Program-made: the position numbers and the translations under genes
Shown: piece by piece, positions 63,242 to 64,000 of the stretch
Numbering within the stretch: the first letter of the stretch is position 1
How the letters are laid out: the number at the start of each line of letters is the position of its first letter
Origin: RYN-428 sp035551995
Lineage (GTDB): Bacteria; Planctomycetota; Phycisphaerae; Tepidisphaerales; Tepidisphaeraceae
Direction of reading: 5' to 3'
DNA length: 64,000 bases
Assembly: GCA_035551995.1 (NCBI GenBank)
Contig: DASZME010000087.1
Location: 1-64,000, forward strand
The notes under the pieces: generated by a model
Told to the model about the DNA's origin: nothing
Database searches by the model: none
What the model saw: only the letters and a program-made list of their open reading frames with translations

Positions 63242-63733
63242 CTGTCGCGCGTCACTCGATTTGAGCAAGAACTGATTGATGCCGCCTTGGTCCGGCAGGG
63301 AGCGGATATCCCTCCGGGCGCGGCCTTGGTTCTCATGCCCGACTCCGTGGAGTTTTTGCAAATCTTCGATCAGGCCGTTTCTCCCTCGCTGGTCGATTGC
63401 GGCTTCCGCGTCGCCGGCGGTTTGGCCTTCGACTCGCATTCATGGGTAAGCGATGTGGTGCGTTTGATCCTTGGCGTCGAAGTCATCGTCGCGGACGTGA
63501 CGAACCTAAACCCGGACGTGATGTACGTTCTCGGATTATGTCATGGGGTTGGGCGGTGCCCAATCTTGCTATCACAGGACGCTGAAGCGCTGCCGTTCAA
63601 TCTGGATATCCTGCGATGTATCCGTTACGCACCGGATGCGAAGGGCTCGGACGAGTTGCGAAATCGATTATCGCGCGCAATTCGAGTTTTTCGAATCCAG
63701 GCGGCCGCGTCGTGGGAGAAGCCGAAGGGCTGA
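63242..63733 (+). CDS. TIR/nucleoside-deoxyribosyltransferase-like small protein, likely CTG start
   Basis: The 163-aa protein has VEVIVADVTNLNPDVMYVLGLCHGVGRCPILLSQ, then LPFNLDILRCIRY. This matches a widespread nucleotide-binding fold ('vivADlt..NPNV.YelG.ahalgkp.iil', 'PFdl..lR.i.Y') near TIR and nucleoside 2-deoxyribosyltransferase domains. AAGGAGG at 63231-63236 is 5 nt before CTG 63242, the only start near the fold. The other in-frame start, GTG 63161, gives an Arg-rich N-terminus (RRDCSHRRVRR) that looks untranslated. Function is unknown. Confidence 0.65.
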   Translation: MSRVTRFEQELIDAALVRQGADIPPGAALVLMPDSVEFLQIFDQAVSPSLVDCGFRVAGGLAFDSHSWVSDVVRLILGVEVIVADVTNLNPDVMYVLGLCHGVGRCPILLSQDAEALPFNLDILRCIRYAPDAKGSDELRNRLSRAIRVFRIQAAASWEKPKG

Positions 63734-63767
63734 TGCCGTCTCACAGGCCCGTGCTATGCGCTCTATC

Positions 63768-63874
63768 TAGAGCATTTCTCACGTTGGTGAAGCGGCCTTG
63801 CTTCCCGAAAAACGCCCCGCAAGCGGGGCCGCTAAACGCAGAAACGCGCCAGCAACCTGACAACCGCGCTAAAA
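63768..63874. repeat. Dispersed repeat copy C
   Basis: The copy starts TAGAGCATTTCTCACGTTGG at 63768, has CGCCCCGCAAGCGGGGCC then GCTAAACGC at 63813-63839, and ends near AGCAACCTGACAACCGCGCTAAAA. It closely matches copy A at 5424 and, more diverged, copy B at 51303. The CCCCGCAAGCGGGG hairpin is perfect here. Confidence 0.65.
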
Positions 63875-63907
63875 CCAATGCCTCGGACGTGGTGTCCGAG
63901 GCATTGG
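63871..63907 (-). terminator. Intrinsic terminator of glnN
   Basis: CCAATGCCTCGGAC (63875-63888) and GTCCGAGGCATTGG (63894-63907) form a perfect 14-bp stem with a 5-nt loop. On the minus strand TTTT follows at 63874-63871. It lies 28 bp past the minus-strand glutamine synthetase stop. Confidence 0.75.
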
Positions 63908-63934
63908 CGTATTGAAGATAGACAACTTCACCAC

Positions 63935-64000
63935 TTACCGGACAAATAACATCTCACGATACGTCGGCAACGGCCACAGGTCGTCGGCGATAATCGATTC
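63935..64000 (-). CDS. glnN: Type III glutamine synthetase, C-terminal end (partial)
   Basis: Only the last 21 codons are in the window. They read ESIIADDLWPLPTYREMLFVR and end in TAA. 'D..WPlPtY.EMLF' is the conserved C-terminus of glutamine synthetase III (GlnN). The enzyme makes glutamine from glutamate and ammonia. A strong terminator follows. Confidence 0.75.
   Translation of the reverse strand, partial: ESIIADDLWPLPTYREMLFVR

Noticed and set aside
1..64000. CRISPR array
   Set aside because: No regularly spaced direct repeats were seen; the only dispersed repeat lacks spacers.

Overview
The window is high-GC bacterial chromosome and looks planctomycete, most likely of the Phycisphaerae/Tepidisphaera type. 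This rests on family content seen in the translations, not on a search. Two large secreted proteins carry an N-terminal LEPR-XLL-like motif (12076-16587 and 24124-26115). There is a cytochrome-c/WD40 giant (55044-58628), a long moxR-DUF58-VWA-VWA-coiled-coil operon, PQQ-type propeller proteins, and a group 1h-type [NiFe]-hydrogenase small subunit. Housekeeping anchors are rpsT, a GlyRS, tyrS, mutM, trpC, pabB, a tmRNA gene and, at the right edge, the last codons of a type III glutamine synthetase.

Layout. 1-6.3 kb: EamA transporter, TrmB-like methyltransferase, secreted PQQ-like propeller, a minus-strand module (small Gly/His-rich secreted protein, glutathionylspermidine-synthase-like ATP-grasp, DUF350) and a DUF4337 protein. 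6.2-10.8 kb: an unknown protein, then a KaiC-like tandem ATPase overlapping a hybrid histidine kinase. 10.9-16.6 kb: a small basic protein, a 770-bp gap, and a 1503-residue multidomain secreted protein. 16.6-18 kb: a decayed accessory patch with RloB-like, IS66, IS256 and DUF2326 fragments. 18-19.5 kb: a DUF1398/MarR divergent pair and tmRNA. 19.7-26.1 kb: secreted or carbohydrate-related genes, HPS, a Met-Pro repeat protein, a dienelactone hydrolase and a SASA-type esterase. 26.2-30.5 kb: a sigma-70 factor, the hydrogenase small subunit and an overlapping PAS hybrid kinase. 30.6-37.5 kb: cyclophilin, rpsT, GlyRS, a DUF3524 glycosyltransferase, PBP4-type peptidase and mutM. 37.7-51.3 kb: the MoxR/VWA operon on the plus strand, with three small unexplained genes between moxR and DUF58. 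51.5-58.6 kb: two giant secreted proteins on the minus strand. 58.8-64 kb: trpC, CPBP protease, tyrS, pabB, a TIR/NDT-like small protein and the glnN tail.

Themes. Much of the coding capacity goes to the envelope: propellers, VWA proteins, LEPR-XLL proteins and a cytochrome-c protein. Signalling runs through two hybrid kinases, each overlapping an upstream gene (KaiC-like ATPase; hydrogenase small subunit). Points most worth following up are the hydrogenase small subunit with no large subunit beside it, the metallo-beta-lactamase placed between two propellers, a roughly 110-bp dispersed repeat seen at three full sites, the decayed defence/IS patch, and two genes whose best start is a CTG behind a strong Shine-Dalgarno.
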